In this document: positions 1 to 8,708 of the stretch, piece after piece
How positions within the stretch are numbered: the first letter of the stretch is position 1
Layout: the number at the start of each line of letters is the position of its first letter
Assembly (NCBI GenBank): GCA_000474255.1
Contig: BATO01000060.1
Location: 1-40,637 of the forward strand
Reading direction: 5' to 3'
Length of the DNA: 40,637 nt
DNA from: Aquipseudomonas alcaligenes MRY13-0052
Lineage (GTDB): Bacteria > Pseudomonadota > Gammaproteobacteria > Pseudomonadales > Pseudomonadaceae
Program-made: the position numbers and the translations under genes
The notes under the pieces: model-generated
Told to the model about the DNA's origin: nothing
Database searches by the model: none
What the model saw: only the letters and a program-made list of their open reading frames with translations

Positions 1-507
1 GGCGACGGCGGCCATGGCGGCGTCGCTGCCGGCGATCACCTGCTGGTTGTCGGCGTTGATATTGGCCAGGAACACCGGGCCTTCGGCCTCCGCGATCAGG
101 CGTTCGAGGGTGCCCAGGTCGAGCCCGCCGATGGCGGTCATGCCGAAGCCCTGTGGATAAGCCTGTTGCATCAACTCGCCGCGCAGGGCCACCAGGCGCA
201 GCGCATCGGCGAATTCCAGGGCACCGGCAACCACCGCCGCCCCGTAGGCGCCGATGGACAGGCCGGCCACGTAATCCGGCACCGGGCTTTCCTCCAGCAG
301 CAGGCGGGCGCAGGCAACGCCGGTGATCAGCAGGCACAGCTGCACGGCACGGGTGCCTTGCAGCGCCTCGGCCGAGTCCAGCGCCAGCACGTCTTCACCC
401 AGCGCTGCGCTGGCCTCGTCCAGGCAGGCGCGTGCCTCGGGGGGCAGCTGGTGGAGCATGCCCACCTGCTGCGCGCCCTGGCCGGGGAAGGCGAAGAGGC
501 TGCTCAC
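1..507 (-). CDS. mdcH: Malonate decarboxylase subunit epsilon (malonyl-CoA:ACP transacylase), C-terminus cut off by window edge
   Basis: The visible 169 codons read AFPGQGAQQ near the N-terminus and GLSIGAYGAA further on. These are the FPGQGAQ and GxSxG nucleophile motifs of acyl-carrier malonyl transferases. In the mdc pathway MdcH loads malonyl onto the holo acyl-carrier subunit MdcC to start the decarboxylation cycle. The start is GTG at 507-505, overlapping the mdcG stop by four bases (GTGA), so the two are translationally coupled. The reading frame runs open to base 1, so about 130 residues are missing; in Pseudomonas the malonate transporter genes mdcLM and regulator mdcR usually follow, and would lie beyond the left edge. 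Family call is firm; the 3' end is not visible. Confidence 0.92.
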   Translation of the reverse strand, partial: MSSLFAFPGQGAQQVGMLHQLPPEARACLDEASAALGEDVLALDSAEALQGTRAVQLCLLITGVACARLLLEESPVPDYVAGLSIGAYGAAVVAGALEFADALRLVALRGELMQQAYPQGFGMTAIGGLDLGTLERLIAEAEGPVFLANINADNQQVIAGSDAAMAAVA

Positions 508-1118
508 GCCGCGTGCTCCAGGGCCTGCCAGGGGTTATCCACAAGGCGCGCGCCCTCTGCGCACTTGAGCAGCACGCGGCGGGAATCACCGGCCCATTCG
601 CGCAGGGCGATGGCGCCGAACGGGGTTTCCAGTTGCAGGTCGATGCGGCAGCAGGCGCGGTCGAGCAGCGCCAGCAGCTCACGGGCGCGCTGGCGCTCGA
701 AGGGTTCGGGAGTGTGCAGCAGCAGGTCGAGGTCGCTTTCGCCATGCAGCACCGGCACGCCGGTGGCCAGCTCGAACCCGACGCCGCCGGTGGGGCCCCA
801 GGCGAGGCCGGTGGCCTCCAGCACGGGGGCAACCTCCACCAGCGCGCGCAGCGCCGGCCAATGCCCGGCTGTACGCGGGCGCAGCTGTTCCGGGCTGATG
901 CAGCGCTGGATGGCGGCAAGGGGCATCAGCGTGGCGAAGCGCTGTTCGCGGCTGGCGCCACGCACACCCACGGCAACCCGGCCCGGCTCGCACAGGGCGC
1001 GGCGCACCACCACCGGCAGGCCGGCGGCGAGCACCTGCCGCGCCCAGGCCGGGGCCTCGGCGGGCAGTTGCTCCGGGGCGAGGCCCCAGAGGAGATCGTG
1101 AGGATGATTGGCCTTCAT
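504..1118 (-). CDS. mdcG: Phosphoribosyl-dephospho-CoA transferase, malonate decarboxylase holo-ACP synthase
   Basis: A 204-residue protein beginning MKANHPHDLLWG. It carries the nucleotidyltransferase motif HGESDLDLLL (G-x-x-D-x-D), which fits transfer of the triphosphoribosyl-dephospho-CoA prosthetic group made by MdcB onto the serine of MdcC. The ATG at 1118 has AGGAG seven bases upstream; a longer in-frame reading back to 1277 would run into mdcE and has no ribosome site, so it was rejected. It sits 22 bp after mdcE and overlaps mdcH by four bases. Cytoplasmic. Confidence 0.93.
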   Translation of the reverse strand: MKANHPHDLLWGLAPEQLPAEAPAWARQVLAAGLPVVVRRALCEPGRVAVGVRGASREQRFATLMPLAAIQRCISPEQLRPRTAGHWPALRALVEVAPVLEATGLAWGPTGGVGFELATGVPVLHGESDLDLLLHTPEPFERQRARELLALLDRACCRIDLQLETPFGAIALREWAGDSRRVLLKCAEGARLVDNPWQALEHAA

Positions 1119-1140
1119 GGTCCGCTCCTGTGCGAGGGCC

Positions 1141-1926
1141 TTACCACTGCGCCCGCAGCATCGCCCGCACCTTCGCCGAGGCCGCGCGGTTCTCGGCGCC
1201 GAGGCGCCCGCGCAGGTCGGTGGTGGTGCCGATATCCGCCACCGCCCGCACCAGGCAATCGCGCACCCGGGCGACATCGGCGGCAGCGGGCTGCTCGACG
1301 TTATCCACAGCCAGGCGCTCCCAGAGCAGGCCGAGGGAGGCGTAGTTGTCGAGGTCGTAAGCCATGGGCGGGATGGTCGCGGCGAGGGCTTCGAGGTCGT
1401 CGACGCTGCGCAGGGTGATGCGCGCGGCGGCGGCCTTGCCCATGGCGTGGACCATCACCCCGGCGTCGTCCAGGGCGATCAGGCGCTGGGCCTGGTAGCC
1501 GTGGGCGAGGAAGGCGCCGGACATGGCCTTGCCCACCAACAGGCCGATCACCGGGTGCCCGGCGAGACGGGCGCGGGCATAGGCGTCCACTGCGCCGGCC
1601 AGGGCCTGGTGGATGCCCAGGGCCTCTTCGCGGCGGCCGTAGGCCTGGCTGGGTACGTCCACCACCGCCACCAGCACGCGCTTGGTGCCGCGCCCGGCGT
1701 CGGCTTCGATGGCGTCATCCACGGCCTTGGCCAGGCCCCAGCCTTCCAGCAGCCCCACCTCGCCGTTGCGGGCGCGGGGGAAGGGGTTGGCGGCATCCGC
1801 CACCACGGCGATGAAGCGCGCGGCGCGGCTGCCCACCTCGCCATCGATGACCTTCAACGAAGCCGGATAGCCGGCTTGTTCGCTGTCGCCTGCCAGGGCG
1901 TGCAGCCACTGCATTCCACGGCTCAT
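1141..1926 (-). CDS. mdcE: Malonate decarboxylase gamma subunit
   Basis: A 261-residue protein with the carboxyltransferase-like fold expected of MdcE (GLAKAVDDAI, VLVAVVDVPSQAYG, VGKAMSGAFLAHG). MdcD and MdcE together form the decarboxylase that releases CO2 from malonyl-S-ACP, leaving acetyl-S-ACP; in the biotin-independent enzyme of Pseudomonas no sodium pump is involved. Its start overlaps the mdcD stop by four bases (ATGA). The order D-E-G-H matches the biotin-independent mdc clusters rather than the biotin-dependent mad clusters. Confidence 0.95.
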   Translation of the reverse strand: MSRGMQWLHALAGDSEQAGYPASLKVIDGEVGSRAARFIAVVADAANPFPRARNGEVGLLEGWGLAKAVDDAIEADAGRGTKRVLVAVVDVPSQAYGRREEALGIHQALAGAVDAYARARLAGHPVIGLLVGKAMSGAFLAHGYQAQRLIALDDAGVMVHAMGKAAAARITLRSVDDLEALAATIPPMAYDLDNYASLGLLWERLAVDNVEQPAAADVARVRDCLVRAVADIGTTTDLRGRLGAENRAASAKVRAMLRAQW

Positions 1927-2777
1927 TGCGGTTCTCCCGTGTAGAGGGCGCGCACGGCGGCGGCGTCCAGTTGTGCGCAGTCATCGCCCAGGCGCGCCAG
2001 GCGTTCGAGGAACCAGGCATGCCGGCGGCTGCGGGGCAACGGCGGCTCGTCGCTGGCCAGCAGGCCGCCGAGGGCCTCGCGGATGGCGTCGATATCGTCG
2101 GCGACATAGCCATCCACCAGCTTGCTGGCCATGCGCTGCTCGCCACCGGTGAGGCTCCAGATGAAGGGCCGGTCGCGGGAGTCGTATTCCTCGATGCCGG
2201 CTTCCTGCTCGATCACCTGCGGGCCGTTGAGGCCCAGGCGCGCTTCGCGGGTCACCAGCAGGTGGCTGCACAGCCCGGCGGCGATGGACATGCCACCGAA
2301 GCAGCCCACCGGCCCGGCCACCAGGCCGACCACCGGCTGGTACTGGCGCAGCTCGACGATGGCGGCCTGGATCTCGGCGATGGCCGCCAGGCCCAGGTTG
2401 GCCTCCTGCAGGCGCACGCCACCGGTTTCCAGCAGCAGCACGGCGCAGGTGGGAATGCCCTTGCGGTTGTCCTCGGCGGCCAGCTCCAGCAGGCCGGCGA
2501 TCTTGGCGCCGCCCACCTCGCCCATGCTGCCGCCCTGGAAGGCGCCCTCGATGGCGGCGATCACCGCCGGCAGGCCATTGATGCTGCCCTTGGCCACCAC
2601 CACGCCGTCGTCGGCCTGGGGCACGATGCCCTGGCGCGACAGCCAGGGGGAGACCAGCCGTTCGAAGGGCCCGACCAGCTCGCGGAACGAGCCCGGGTCG
2701 AGCAATTCGCGGGCGCGCTGGCGGGCGCCCAGTTCGACGAAGCTGCGGGTGGCCAGCAGGCGTGCGTTGTCAGTCAT
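1923..2777 (-). CDS. mdcD: Malonate decarboxylase beta subunit (carboxyltransferase-like decarboxylase)
   Basis: A 284-residue crotonase/carboxyltransferase-fold protein. Glycine-rich oxyanion segments are visible (AFQGGSMGEVGGAKIAG; VAGPVGCFGGMSIAAG), as in acyl-CoA carboxylase beta chains. It pairs with MdcE to decarboxylate malonyl-S-ACP. The start overlaps the end of mdcC by eight bases and the stop overlaps mdcE by four, indicating strict co-translation of the C-D-E subunits, which assemble into one complex. Cytoplasmic. Confidence 0.95.
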   Translation of the reverse strand: MTDNARLLATRSFVELGARQRARELLDPGSFRELVGPFERLVSPWLSRQGIVPQADDGVVVAKGSINGLPAVIAAIEGAFQGGSMGEVGGAKIAGLLELAAEDNRKGIPTCAVLLLETGGVRLQEANLGLAAIAEIQAAIVELRQYQPVVGLVAGPVGCFGGMSIAAGLCSHLLVTREARLGLNGPQVIEQEAGIEEYDSRDRPFIWSLTGGEQRMASKLVDGYVADDIDAIREALGGLLASDEPPLPRSRRHAWFLERLARLGDDCAQLDAAAVRALYTGEPQ

Positions 2778-3069
2778 GGGTCACCTCCTCCAGGGCCTGC
2801 TCCAGGCGCAGGCGCACCACGCCGGGGGTGGCGCCGAAATCGTGGATGTCGATGCACAGGGCCGGCAGCGACTGGCCGACGAACATGCGCTCGAACAGGT
2901 GCCGCCAGCGGGCTTCGCTGCCGTTCACCGAGGTCACCACCTGGATCGACAATTTGCCGGCGAGGCCGGGCTCCAGCAGCACTTCCAGGTCGCCGGAGCC
3001 GACGCAGCCCACCAGCGCGCGGCCAAAGGCGGGTTGCCCGGCGGGGAATTCGAAAGACAGGGTTTCCAT
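2770..3069 (-). CDS. mdcC: Malonate decarboxylase acyl-carrier protein (delta subunit)
   Basis: A 99-residue protein, the usual size for MdcC. The segment VGCVGSGDLEVLLEP contains the GSGDLEV signature whose serine receives the 2'-(5''-phosphoribosyl)-3'-dephospho-CoA arm. That thiol carries acetyl or malonyl between MdcA, MdcH and the MdcDE decarboxylase. Start ATG at 3069 has GGGAG seven bases upstream. It lies two bases after the mdcB stop, so it is in the same operon as the enzymes that build and attach its prosthetic group (MdcB, MdcG). Confidence 0.95.
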   Translation of the reverse strand: METLSFEFPAGQPAFGRALVGCVGSGDLEVLLEPGLAGKLSIQVVTSVNGSEARWRHLFERMFVGQSLPALCIDIHDFGATPGVVRLRLEQALEEVTHD

Positions 3070-3071
3070 GG

Positions 3072-3920
3072 TCAGCTCCCGACTCGGTCGATGAACAAAC
3101 AGGCGGCGAGCAGATCGGCCGCGCCGCCCGGCGAGGCATTGAGCCCCAGCAAACGGGTTTCCAGTTCGCGCAGCCGGCGACGCCCGTCGAGGCTGGCGCA
3201 GCCCCCGGCGTCGAGCACCGCGCGGGCGCCCCGCTGCATGGCGGCGAGCCCTTCCGGGCCGGCGCGCCAGAGCACGCAGGTGTCGGCCAGCTCGGCCATG
3301 ATCGCCAGCAGCGCATCGAGCCGGGCGTTCTGCTCGCCGCTGCCCTGGGCGCGGCTGCGCTGCAGCTGCGGCAGGCCGTGCAAGCGCAAGGCGGGGAAGC
3401 CCAGCTGGGCCTCCTCCCGCGCGCCCCGGGCGCCGTAGCGCTGGGCGACCCGGTGGCCGTGGCTGTCCTGCCGGGGCGCGGCGCGGTCATCGATCAGGGC
3501 GATGCGTGCGGCGCGGGTGGTGATGCCTGCGGCTTCGGCCTTGGCCGGTTCCAGTGCGACGGCAGCCACCAGCAGGCCGAGGGCCCAGATGGCGCCACGG
3601 TGGGTGTTGACCCCGCCGGTGACGGCGAGCATGGCGGCCTCGCCTTCACGGCCGATGCGGCCCAGGGCCTCGCGCAGCGGCTGGCCGACGTCGCCGAACG
3701 CCACCGCCGCCTCGGCCATGGCCTTGAACGCCGGCCACAACGACAGCGCCGAGGCGTGCATCAGGCCCAGGTGCAGGTCGCTGTGGGCGCCGCTGCCACG
3801 CCGGTCCACCAGCGCGGGCTTGGGCGAGAGGTCGGCTTCGTCGATCAGCGCATCGACGGCCTGGTCCGCCAGCCACTCGGCCAGGGGCAGCCCGGTACTT
3901 TTCGCGATCAGTGCACTCAT
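3072..3920 (-). CDS. mdcB: Triphosphoribosyl-dephospho-CoA synthase
   Basis: A CitG/MdcB-family protein of 282 residues ([48 protein letters not shown]). It makes the prosthetic-group precursor of the carrier protein from ATP and dephospho-CoA. The [16 protein letters not shown] segment is the conserved family core. ATG at 3920 is preferred over the in-frame GTG at 3923: AGGAG then sits six bases away, and the mdcA stop and mdcB start share one base (TGATG). Cytoplasmic; second gene of the operon. Confidence 0.92.
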   Translation of the reverse strand: MSALIAKSTGLPLAEWLADQAVDALIDEADLSPKPALVDRRGSGAHSDLHLGLMHASALSLWPAFKAMAEAAVAFGDVGQPLREALGRIGREGEAAMLAVTGGVNTHRGAIWALGLLVAAVALEPAKAEAAGITTRAARIALIDDRAAPRQDSHGHRVAQRYGARGAREEAQLGFPALRLHGLPQLQRSRAQGSGEQNARLDALLAIMAELADTCVLWRAGPEGLAAMQRGARAVLDAGGCASLDGRRRLRELETRLLGLNASPGGAADLLAACLFIDRVGS

Positions 3921-5584
3921 CACCAGCTCCTGAACTTGGCCGGGGGGTTGTAGAGGCCGCCGGACCAGTCCACCAGCTCGGCGATGCTCTTGGCGGCGAG
4001 CAGTTCGCGGGTCGCATCGGTGCGGCGGATGCCGAGGTCCTCGGGCAGGGCGATCAGCCCTTCGCGGCGCATGCGCTCGGTGTCCTTGGGGTCATGGCGC
4101 AGGCCGATGGCGGTGACCCCGGCGACGGCGGCGATCATGGCGCGGCGCTCTTCCACCGTGCGCGCCTTGTACAGGTAGGCGATGCCTTCCTCGGTGAGCA
4201 GGTGCGTGACGTCGTCGCCGTAGATCATGATCGGCGCCAGGGGCATGCCGCTCTTCTTCGCCACCTCCACCGCGTCCAGGGTCTCGACGAAGGTGGGTTT
4301 GCCGCCCTCCTGGAAGGTCTCGACCATCTGCACCACCAGCTTCTTGCCCCGCGCCAGCAGGGCCTCGGGCTCGGGGCGCATGTCCAGCCAGGCCGGGGTG
4401 GAGTGACGGCGGCCACGCGGGTCGTGGCCCATGTTCGGCGCGCCACCGAAGCCCGCCAGGCGACCCCGGGTGACGGTGGAGGAATGGCCGTCGCCATCCA
4501 CCTGCAGGGTGGCGCCGATGAACAGGTCCACCGCGTACTGCCCGGCCAGCTGGCACATCATGCGGTTGGAGCGCATGGAGCCGTCGCGGCCGGTGAAGAA
4601 CACGTCCGGGCGCTGGGCGATGTAGCCCTCCATGCCCAGCTCGGTGCCGAAGCAGTGCACGCTTTCCACCCAGCCGGTCTCGATGGCGGGGATCAGCGTC
4701 GGGTGCGGGTTGAGCGTCCAGTTGCGGCAGATCTTGCCCTTCAGCCCCAGGGATTCGCCGTAGGTGGGCAGGATCAGTTCGATGGCGGCGGTGTTGAAGC
4801 CGATGCCGTGGTTGAGCGACTGGACCTTGTGCTTCTCGTAGATGCCGCGGATCGCCATCATCGCCATCAGCACGTGCACCGGCTTGATGTGGCGCGGGTC
4901 GCGGGTGAACAGCGGCTCGATGTAGAACGGCTTGTCGGCCACCACCACGAAGTCGACCCAGGAGGCGGGGATATCCACGCGCGGCAGGTCGCCGACGTCG
5001 TCCACCAGCTCGTTGACCTGGACGATGACGATGCCGTCGGAGAAGGCCGTGGGCTCCACCAGGGCCGGGGTGTCCTCGGTGCTGGGGCCGGTGTAGATGT
5101 TGCCGTGGCGGTCGGCCATGAAGCCGGCCACCAGCGCGACGTTGGGGATCAGGTCCACCAGCAGGCGCGAGTACAGCTCGATGTAGGTGTGGATGGCACC
5201 GACTTCCAGCAGGCCGTCTTCCAGCAGCTGGCTGATGCGCAGGCTCTGCGGGCCGGCGAAGGAGAAGTCGAGCTTGCGGGCGATGCCGCGTTCGAACAGG
5301 TCCAGGTGCTCGGCGCGGCTGACGCTGGGCATGATCATGTGCAGGTCGTGCAGGCGCCCGGGATCGGCCTTGGCCAGGGAGCGGGAGAGGAAGTCCGCCT
5401 GCTTCTGGTTGTTGCCTTCGAGCACCACCCGGTCACCGGGGGCGATCAGCGCCTCCAGGGCGGCGACGATGCGCTCGCTGGGCAGCACCACGCCGTCGGC
5501 GAGGGATCGCACCTGGTCGAGGCGACGCTGCTTTTCCGCACGCCGACGCGACCATTGCGGCGGTGGGGAGATTGTCGTTGTCAT
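3920..5584 (-). CDS. mdcA: Malonate decarboxylase alpha subunit (acetyl-S-ACP:malonate ACP transferase)
   Basis: A protein of 554 residues, the usual length for MdcA. It exchanges the acetyl group on the carrier protein for malonate, keeping the cycle going. It belongs to the CoA-transferase superfamily, like citrate lyase alpha. ATG at 5584 has GGAG six bases upstream; the in-frame GTG at 5596 overlaps that ribosome site, so it was not used. First gene of the operon; a perfect 10-bp dyad lies 78 bp upstream of the start (5662-5690). Confidence 0.95.
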   Translation of the reverse strand: MTTTISPPPQWSRRRAEKQRRLDQVRSLADGVVLPSERIVAALEALIAPGDRVVLEGNNQKQADFLSRSLAKADPGRLHDLHMIMPSVSRAEHLDLFERGIARKLDFSFAGPQSLRISQLLEDGLLEVGAIHTYIELYSRLLVDLIPNVALVAGFMADRHGNIYTGPSTEDTPALVEPTAFSDGIVIVQVNELVDDVGDLPRVDIPASWVDFVVVADKPFYIEPLFTRDPRHIKPVHVLMAMMAIRGIYEKHKVQSLNHGIGFNTAAIELILPTYGESLGLKGKICRNWTLNPHPTLIPAIETGWVESVHCFGTELGMEGYIAQRPDVFFTGRDGSMRSNRMMCQLAGQYAVDLFIGATLQVDGDGHSSTVTRGRLAGFGGAPNMGHDPRGRRHSTPAWLDMRPEPEALLARGKKLVVQMVETFQEGGKPTFVETLDAVEVAKKSGMPLAPIMIYGDDVTHLLTEEGIAYLYKARTVEERRAMIAAVAGVTAIGLRHDPKDTERMRREGLIALPEDLGIRRTDATRELLAAKSIAELVDWSGGLYNPPAKFRSW

Positions 5585-5661
5585 TGGATGCTCCACGGGT
5601 TCCGCTGTCGTGGAGCGAACCTTAGGAGCGCGACCGGTGGGTCATCAATCAAGCCCGGGGA

Positions 5662-5690
5662 CGGATCGTTACGGCGAGGTTAACGATCCG
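5662..5690 (-). promoter_or_regulatory. Candidate MdcR operator upstream of mdcA
   Basis: Perfect inverted repeat CGGATCGTTA - 9 nt - TAACGATCCG, with inner GTTA/TAAC half-sites. Size, spacing and position fit a LysR-type activator site. mdcR itself is not in the window, so the assignment to MdcR is inferred from the usual Pseudomonas mdc organisation. Confidence 0.6.
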
Positions 5691-5713
5691 CTGCGGTGCG
5701 ATGCCGGATGCAG

Positions 5714-6009
5714 GGTGGACCCCGCTTCATCGGTCCACCATGCGGGGTCGACCGGGGCTCTTGTTGTGGGAGCGGATTCATCCGCGATGGAGTGCAACGC
5801 GCTCCCGCCTTTTACGGCACCTTGCATGCAGCGAGGTCAACCGGGGGCTCCGCTGGTGGACGTAAAGAGCGACGTCCACCCGCAGGCCTTCAACGTCTTG
5901 TGCTGCGGGTTCGGGATCGCCGTGTTGAGCCTCGCTGCGCTCGGCGCCAACCTACGGTCATGCACCGTGCTCGGTGTGATGCCGGTGGACCACGCTTCAC
6001 CGCTCCACC
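5714..6009. repeat. Cluster of REP-like palindromes between mdcA and the TonB receptor gene
   Basis: This gap holds no credible gene. Units seen: 5714-5739 GGTGGACC - 10 nt - GGTCCACC; 5766-5787 a unit with AGCGGATTCATCCGC; 5855-5880 GGTGGACGT - 8 nt - ACGTCCACC; 5924-5957 a unit ending GGCGCCAACCTACGG (read on the other strand it starts GTAG); 5984-6009 a degenerate GGTGGA...TCCACC unit. The same units recur in other gaps of the window. The last one lies just beyond the stop of the TonB receptor gene (6029) and could act as its 3' mRNA end structure. Confidence 0.8.
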
Positions 6010-6028
6010 GTGCGGGGCGGATCGGGGC

Positions 6029-8449
6029 TTAGAACTCCAGGGTGCTGGAGAGCTGCACCAGGCGCGGGTCGCCGACCGAGACGTTCCACTGGTTCACCGA
6101 GGAGCTGTAGTAGGTCTTGTCGAAGATGTTCTTCAGGTTCAGCTGCAGCTTGAGACGCTTGTCGTTACCCAAGGGCGTCTCGTAGGCGGCGAAGGCGTCG
6201 GCTACCGCGTAGTGAGGCAGGTTGAAGCTGTTGGCGACATCGCCCTCACGGGAGCCGATGTAGCGACCACCAAAGCCAGCACGCAAACGATCACCCTCGA
6301 ACACCTGGCCGAAGTCATAGACCGCCGAGAGCGAGCCACTGCGCTTGGCAACGTTCTGCAGTTCGTTGCCCTTGTAGAGCGGGTCCTTGGTCAGCTCCGC
6401 ATCCAGCCACGCAAAGGTGCCGATCAGGCTGAGGTTGTCGGTGACCTGGCCGGTGACATCCAGCTCAATGCCACGTGAGCGGACTTCACCCACTGCTCGG
6501 TTGGAGCCATCGAGTTCGGTCACGGCGACGTTCTCCTTGACGATATCGAACAGCGCCAGGGTGCCGGTGATGCGGCCCGGCATATCCAGCTTGGCGCCGA
6601 TCTCCCAGCTCTTGCCCTCCTCCGGAGCCATCGCGTTCACCGATCCGGTCCCGCTCAGCGGCGCAATGGTGGAGTTCGGCTTAAAGGACTCGGTGTAGCC
6701 GCCGTAGAGGGACAGCTCGTCGGTCATCTTGTAGACCAGGCCAACACGGGGCACCCAGAGCTGACCGTCGATATCGGTGTTCTTGGTGAACGGACGGCCG
6801 CGACCGGCGAGCTGGTCGTAGAGCTGGTAGCGAGCACCGGCGATGAAGATCCACTGCTCGTTGAGGTGCACCGAGTCCTGGAAGAAGGCGGATTGGCTCA
6901 CCACGCGATCGGTCTGGTCGCTGTCGCCGGCGGCCACCGTGGTGGGCACCGGCACCTGGCCATAGACCGGGTTCCAGGGGTTGAAGCTGAGACTGGTGGT
7001 CTGGCGGATCAGGTCCTCACGGTAGAACTTGCGGTACTCGTGGTCCACGCCCATCAACAGGTCATGCTGCATGCCGGCCAGTTGCACCTTGCCGTCCAAG
7101 TCGAAGGTGGCGAAATGCTCGGTGCTCACCGCGCCCCGGGTGCCATCCAGGCGACGCCTCAGCGTGCCGTTGGCGTTCTGGCTTTGCACCCGCGCCTGGT
7201 AGTCGTCGTAGGTGTCGCGGTTGTAGCTGTAGGCGAAGTGGGCTTTCCAGGCCTCGTTCAACTGGTGTTCGAGGTCGAGGATCATCAGGTCCGAGCGGCC
7301 CTCGGTGACGTTGTAGGGCTCGTCCAGGCGGCGGGTGGCCGGCACTGCCAGGGGCTTGCCGTTGATGAAGACCGTGCCGCGGTCGAAGGGCACCGAGTAC
7401 TCGCGGTGCTCGAAGCTGAGGTTCACCGTGGTGTCTTCGCCGTACCAGGCGAAGGAGGGGGCGAAGGTCTTGTCGCGGTTGTGGCCGAAGTTGCGCCAAT
7501 AGTCGGCGTCGTCGTAGTCGGCGATCACGCGGTAGGCCAGGCCGGAATCCCCCAGGGGGCCGGTGACGTCGAGGGTGCCGCCGCTGCCGTTCTTGCCATC
7601 GCCATAGGTGGAGGCGCGTCCGGTGATGGCGCGGTAGTCCTCCAGCAGCGGCTTCTTGCTGACCACGTTGATCACGCCGCCCGGGTCGAGGATGCCGTAG
7701 AGCATCGAGGACGGGCCCTTGAGCACTTCCACCCGCTCGGCGGTGGCGGTGAGGTTGCGGCCCTGGATGGTGCGCATGCCGTCGCGCAGGATCGAGCCGT
7801 CGCGGTTGTCGCCGAAGCCGCGCTTCATCACCGCATCCAGGGTGCTGCCGAGGGTGTTGGCCTGGGTGATGCCGCTGACGTTGGCCAGGGCGTCGTCGAG
7901 GTTCTGCGGCTGCTGGTCGAGCAGCGCCTGCTGGGGCACCACGGCCACCGCCTGGGGGATTTCCAGCAGCGGCGTTTCCGAGCGCATCAGGCGCGTGGTG
8001 GGCGGCGGCTGGTAACTGGTGGCGGCCAGCTGGCGGGAGTTGATGTTCACCGCATCGAGGTTCAGCGCACCGTCGTTGGCGCGGGGCACCAGGGTGAGGG
8101 TGCCGGGGTTGACCTGTGCATAACCCAGCCCGCTGCCGGCCAGCAGCTGCGCCAGGGCCTGCTCGGCACTCATGCGGCCGTTCACCGCCGGCGCCTGGAC
8201 CTGGTAGGCGGCATCCTCGGTGTAGACCAGCGCCAGCCCGGTGACGCGGGTGAAGGCGGCCAGGGCCTGGGGCAGCGGCTGCGCGGCGATGGCGAACTCA
8301 TGCACGCTGGCCAGCGCGGCGGCGGGCGCCTCGGCATCGGCGGCATGGGCCAGCGGCAGCACGCCCACGTGGCCGAGGGCGAGCAATGCCGAAACCAGAC
8401 CGAGGCGCTTGAACGCGCCGCCCTGCAACCGCGATGTCCTGTACTTCAT
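6029..8449 (-). CDS. TonB-dependent ferrisiderophore-type outer membrane receptor with signalling domain
   Basis: A protein of 806 residues. A signal peptide (about 1-37, ending HAADA) is followed by an STN signalling domain (about 50-115, FAIAAQPLPQALAAFTRVTG), a plug domain (about 155-270, with KRGFGDNRDGSILRDGMRT and LKGPSSMLYG) and a 22-strand barrel ending in phenylalanine (STLEF). The STN domain is what receptors of the FpvA/FoxA/FecA signalling class use to contact a FecR anti-sigma factor, and fecR- and fecI-like genes lie just upstream on the same strand. The transported ligand is probably a ferric siderophore, but nothing visible identifies which one. Confidence 0.9.
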   Translation of the reverse strand: MKYRTSRLQGGAFKRLGLVSALLALGHVGVLPLAHAADAEAPAAALASVHEFAIAAQPLPQALAAFTRVTGLALVYTEDAAYQVQAPAVNGRMSAEQALAQLLAGSGLGYAQVNPGTLTLVPRANDGALNLDAVNINSRQLAATSYQPPPTTRLMRSETPLLEIPQAVAVVPQQALLDQQPQNLDDALANVSGITQANTLGSTLDAVMKRGFGDNRDGSILRDGMRTIQGRNLTATAERVEVLKGPSSMLYGILDPGGVINVVSKKPLLEDYRAITGRASTYGDGKNGSGGTLDVTGPLGDSGLAYRVIADYDDADYWRNFGHNRDKTFAPSFAWYGEDTTVNLSFEHREYSVPFDRGTVFINGKPLAVPATRRLDEPYNVTEGRSDLMILDLEHQLNEAWKAHFAYSYNRDTYDDYQARVQSQNANGTLRRRLDGTRGAVSTEHFATFDLDGKVQLAGMQHDLLMGVDHEYRKFYREDLIRQTTSLSFNPWNPVYGQVPVPTTVAAGDSDQTDRVVSQSAFFQDSVHLNEQWIFIAGARYQLYDQLAGRGRPFTKNTDIDGQLWVPRVGLVYKMTDELSLYGGYTESFKPNSTIAPLSGTGSVNAMAPEEGKSWEIGAKLDMPGRITGTLALFDIVKENVAVTELDGSNRAVGEVRSRGIELDVTGQVTDNLSLIGTFAWLDAELTKDPLYKGNELQNVAKRSGSLSAVYDFGQVFEGDRLRAGFGGRYIGSREGDVANSFNLPHYAVADAFAAYETPLGNDKRLKLQLNLKNIFDKTYYSSSVNQWNVSVGDPRLVQLSSTLEF

Positions 8450-8483
8450 GGGTATGACCTGCCCCCTGGCTGATGGGTTTCTT

Positions 8484-8498
8484 TGCGAATAAATCGCA
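8484..8498. promoter_or_regulatory. Short dyad in the leader of the TonB receptor gene
   Basis: TGCGA - ATAAA - TCGCA, 35 bases upstream of the receptor start. It could be part of the promoter recognised by the neighbouring ECF sigma factor or an mRNA hairpin; no stronger claim is possible by eye. Confidence 0.25.
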
Positions 8499-8544
8499 TT
8501 CCACCTCCTACACGGAGCCCGCGAGCGGATACCTCACCTGAAAT

Positions 8545-8559
8545 TGAAAATAATTTTGA
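8545..8559 (-). promoter_or_regulatory. Candidate Fur box upstream of the TonB receptor gene
   Basis: TGAAAATAATTTTGA matches the 7-1-7 Fur consensus TGATAATnATTATCA at 11 of 14 defined positions. It lies in an AT-rich patch 96 bp upstream of the receptor start, so the receptor can have its own iron-controlled promoter in addition to readthrough from fecIR. Confidence 0.5.
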
Positions 8560-8594
8560 AAAAAATAAAACCGCCTGCCGGACAGCAGCTTTGT

Positions 8595-8690
8595 GTAGGG
8601 GCGAATTCATTCGCCAAGGGCAGCACAGCTGCCCCGCAGGGCTCCGTGTGGCAGGCCTTCGGCCTGCTGGGCGAATGAATTCGCCCCTAC
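8595..8690. repeat. Inverted pair of REP units (BIME) between fecR-like and receptor genes
   Basis: GTAGGGGCGAATTCATTCGC at 8595-8614 and its exact reverse complement ending at 8690 face each other. Between them lies a third hairpin, GCAGGCC - TTC - GGCCTGC (8652-8668). This head-to-head organisation is typical of BIMEs. It sits just downstream of the fecR-like gene (stop at 8709) and upstream of the receptor's own Fur-like site. Confidence 0.85.
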
Positions 8691-8708
8691 AGAACATGCA
8701 CCAAACAG

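Noticed and set aside
1926-5683. Long plus-strand frames of 675 and 590 residues opposite mdcA-mdcD
   Set aside because: Shadows of the mdc operon; the mdc proteins are complete, overlapping and recognisable.
5640-6032. Short plus-strand coding frames in the REP-rich gap downstream of the TonB receptor gene
   Set aside because: They consist of translated REP units and recur wherever those repeats occur; no ribosome site or domain.
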